DNA of 35,384 bases, taken from positions 1-35,384 of IMG/VR virus record IMGVR_UViG_3300033146_002827, one strand, 5' to 3'. Position numbers and translations under genes: made by a program. A model generated the notes under the pieces. The model did not search any database and was not told the origin of the DNA. It saw only the letters and a program-made list of their open reading frames with translations. Within the stretch, counting starts at the first letter, position 1. Each line of letters opens with the position of its first letter. Shown piece by piece: positions 35,100 through 35,384 of the stretch. This DNA comes from a virus.

Positions 35100-35384
35100 A
35101 TGGGACAGGTTGGAAATAAAATTGATAGTAATTTGGTAGCAGGCAATATTAAAAAAGATACAGACATTTTTGGGATAACTGGGACTTATGAATGATGAGG
35201 CGGTGGTGGTGGTGGCTGGACGAGACCGAGCGAATGGCTAGACTTAGACGAACTAACGACAACCGACCAAGAGATCCAAATATTAACTTATGTTCAAGAC
35301 CACGACAGTAATTTTGTAGCATTTAAATTGCAAGGTGCTTATAATGTAGATTGGTGAGATGGCAATTCAGAAGATGTCGCCAGT
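35100..35384 (+). CDS. Tail fibre/tip protein, cut by the window end
   Basis: 95 codons visible, no stop before the edge. 'MGQVGNKIDSNLVAGNIKKDTDIFGITGTYEGGGGGGGGWTRPSEWLDL': N-terminal 'G..I....LV.GNIK.G..IFGI.GT' is a frequent fibre tip motif, then a run of eight glycines (one or two UGA, rest GGN), then 'FKLQGAYNVDWGDGNSEDV', a PKD/β-sandwich-like 'D-W-GDG' strand. It starts 7 bases after the restored fibre stop (35092). Likely a receptor-binding or fibre-cap protein. Confidence 0.75.

Noticed and set aside
1-35384. Integrase, excisionase or attachment site
   Set aside because: No tyrosine or serine recombinase motifs and no tRNA-flanked repeats were seen, so lysogeny is not supported by this window.

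Overview
The window is 35.4 kb of an AT-rich, tailed (siphovirus-like) phage genome, with every supported gene on the + strand. It reads correctly only when UGA is translated as glycine (genetic code 25) and genes stop at UAA or UAG. In-frame UGA falls on invariant glycines of several families: the FtsK Walker A (VA-UGA-TTGSGKS), the amino-methyltransferase motif I (DPCC-UGA-S-UGA), the cytosine-methyltransferase motif I (FCC-UGA-GGS) and the small-terminase motif (KGESGNPK-UGA-RPRK). Code 25 is known from Absconditabacteria (SR1) and Gracilibacteria, so the host is inferred to be one of these. No integrase was seen, so a temperate lifestyle is not supported.

Layout. 1-1551: a promoter and attenuator-like leader, a frameshifted small protein, a PAS-domain-like protein and two small membrane (lysis-type) proteins. 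1554-4074: head-tail connectors and the major tail protein. 4141-11463: two tail chaperone-type proteins, a 930-aa tape measure, Dit-like and hub proteins, and a repeat-bearing tail tip protein. 11467-12153: amidase endolysin. 12139-12474: a regulatory gap with three promoters and two predicted short terminated RNAs. 12528-15365: a Bet/RecT annealing protein and a PD-(D/E)XK nuclease fused to an FtsK motor. 15385-16059: an RNA-rich island with a solitary Cas12a-type crRNA handle behind its own promoter, and two copies of a structured RNA with compensatory stem changes, each before a small ORF. 16315-24603: a replication initiator containing iterons, two DNA methyltransferases, a VRR-NUC nuclease, a ParB-like protein, a secreted or split wall hydrolase, a regulator and many small unknown proteins. 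24619-31783: terminases, a double-HTH protein, portal, MuF-like protein, XkdF-like protease, scaffold and capsid. 31852-35384: post-capsid small proteins and tail fibres, the last cut by the window end.

How it works together. Terminases, portal, scaffold and capsid build the head; the connector and tail genes at the window start complete the virion, so the gene order wraps around and the source molecule is probably circular or circularly permuted. The 12.4-24.6 kb block is the early/replication region, with a shared A/T-rich promoter family (12393, 18605, 19661, 22939). An initiator with an internal iteron origin would start replication, and Bet plus the nuclease-motor fusion would handle recombination.

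The most unusual region is 15385-16059. A lone repeat nearly identical to known Cas12a crRNA handles, expressed from its own promoter and without any cas gene or array, looks like an RNA-based anti-CRISPR or a one-spacer mini-array. It is followed by a duplicated, apparently undescribed structured RNA. Several genes are interrupted by single-base frame changes, mostly at A-runs; these could be real slippage or assembly errors.
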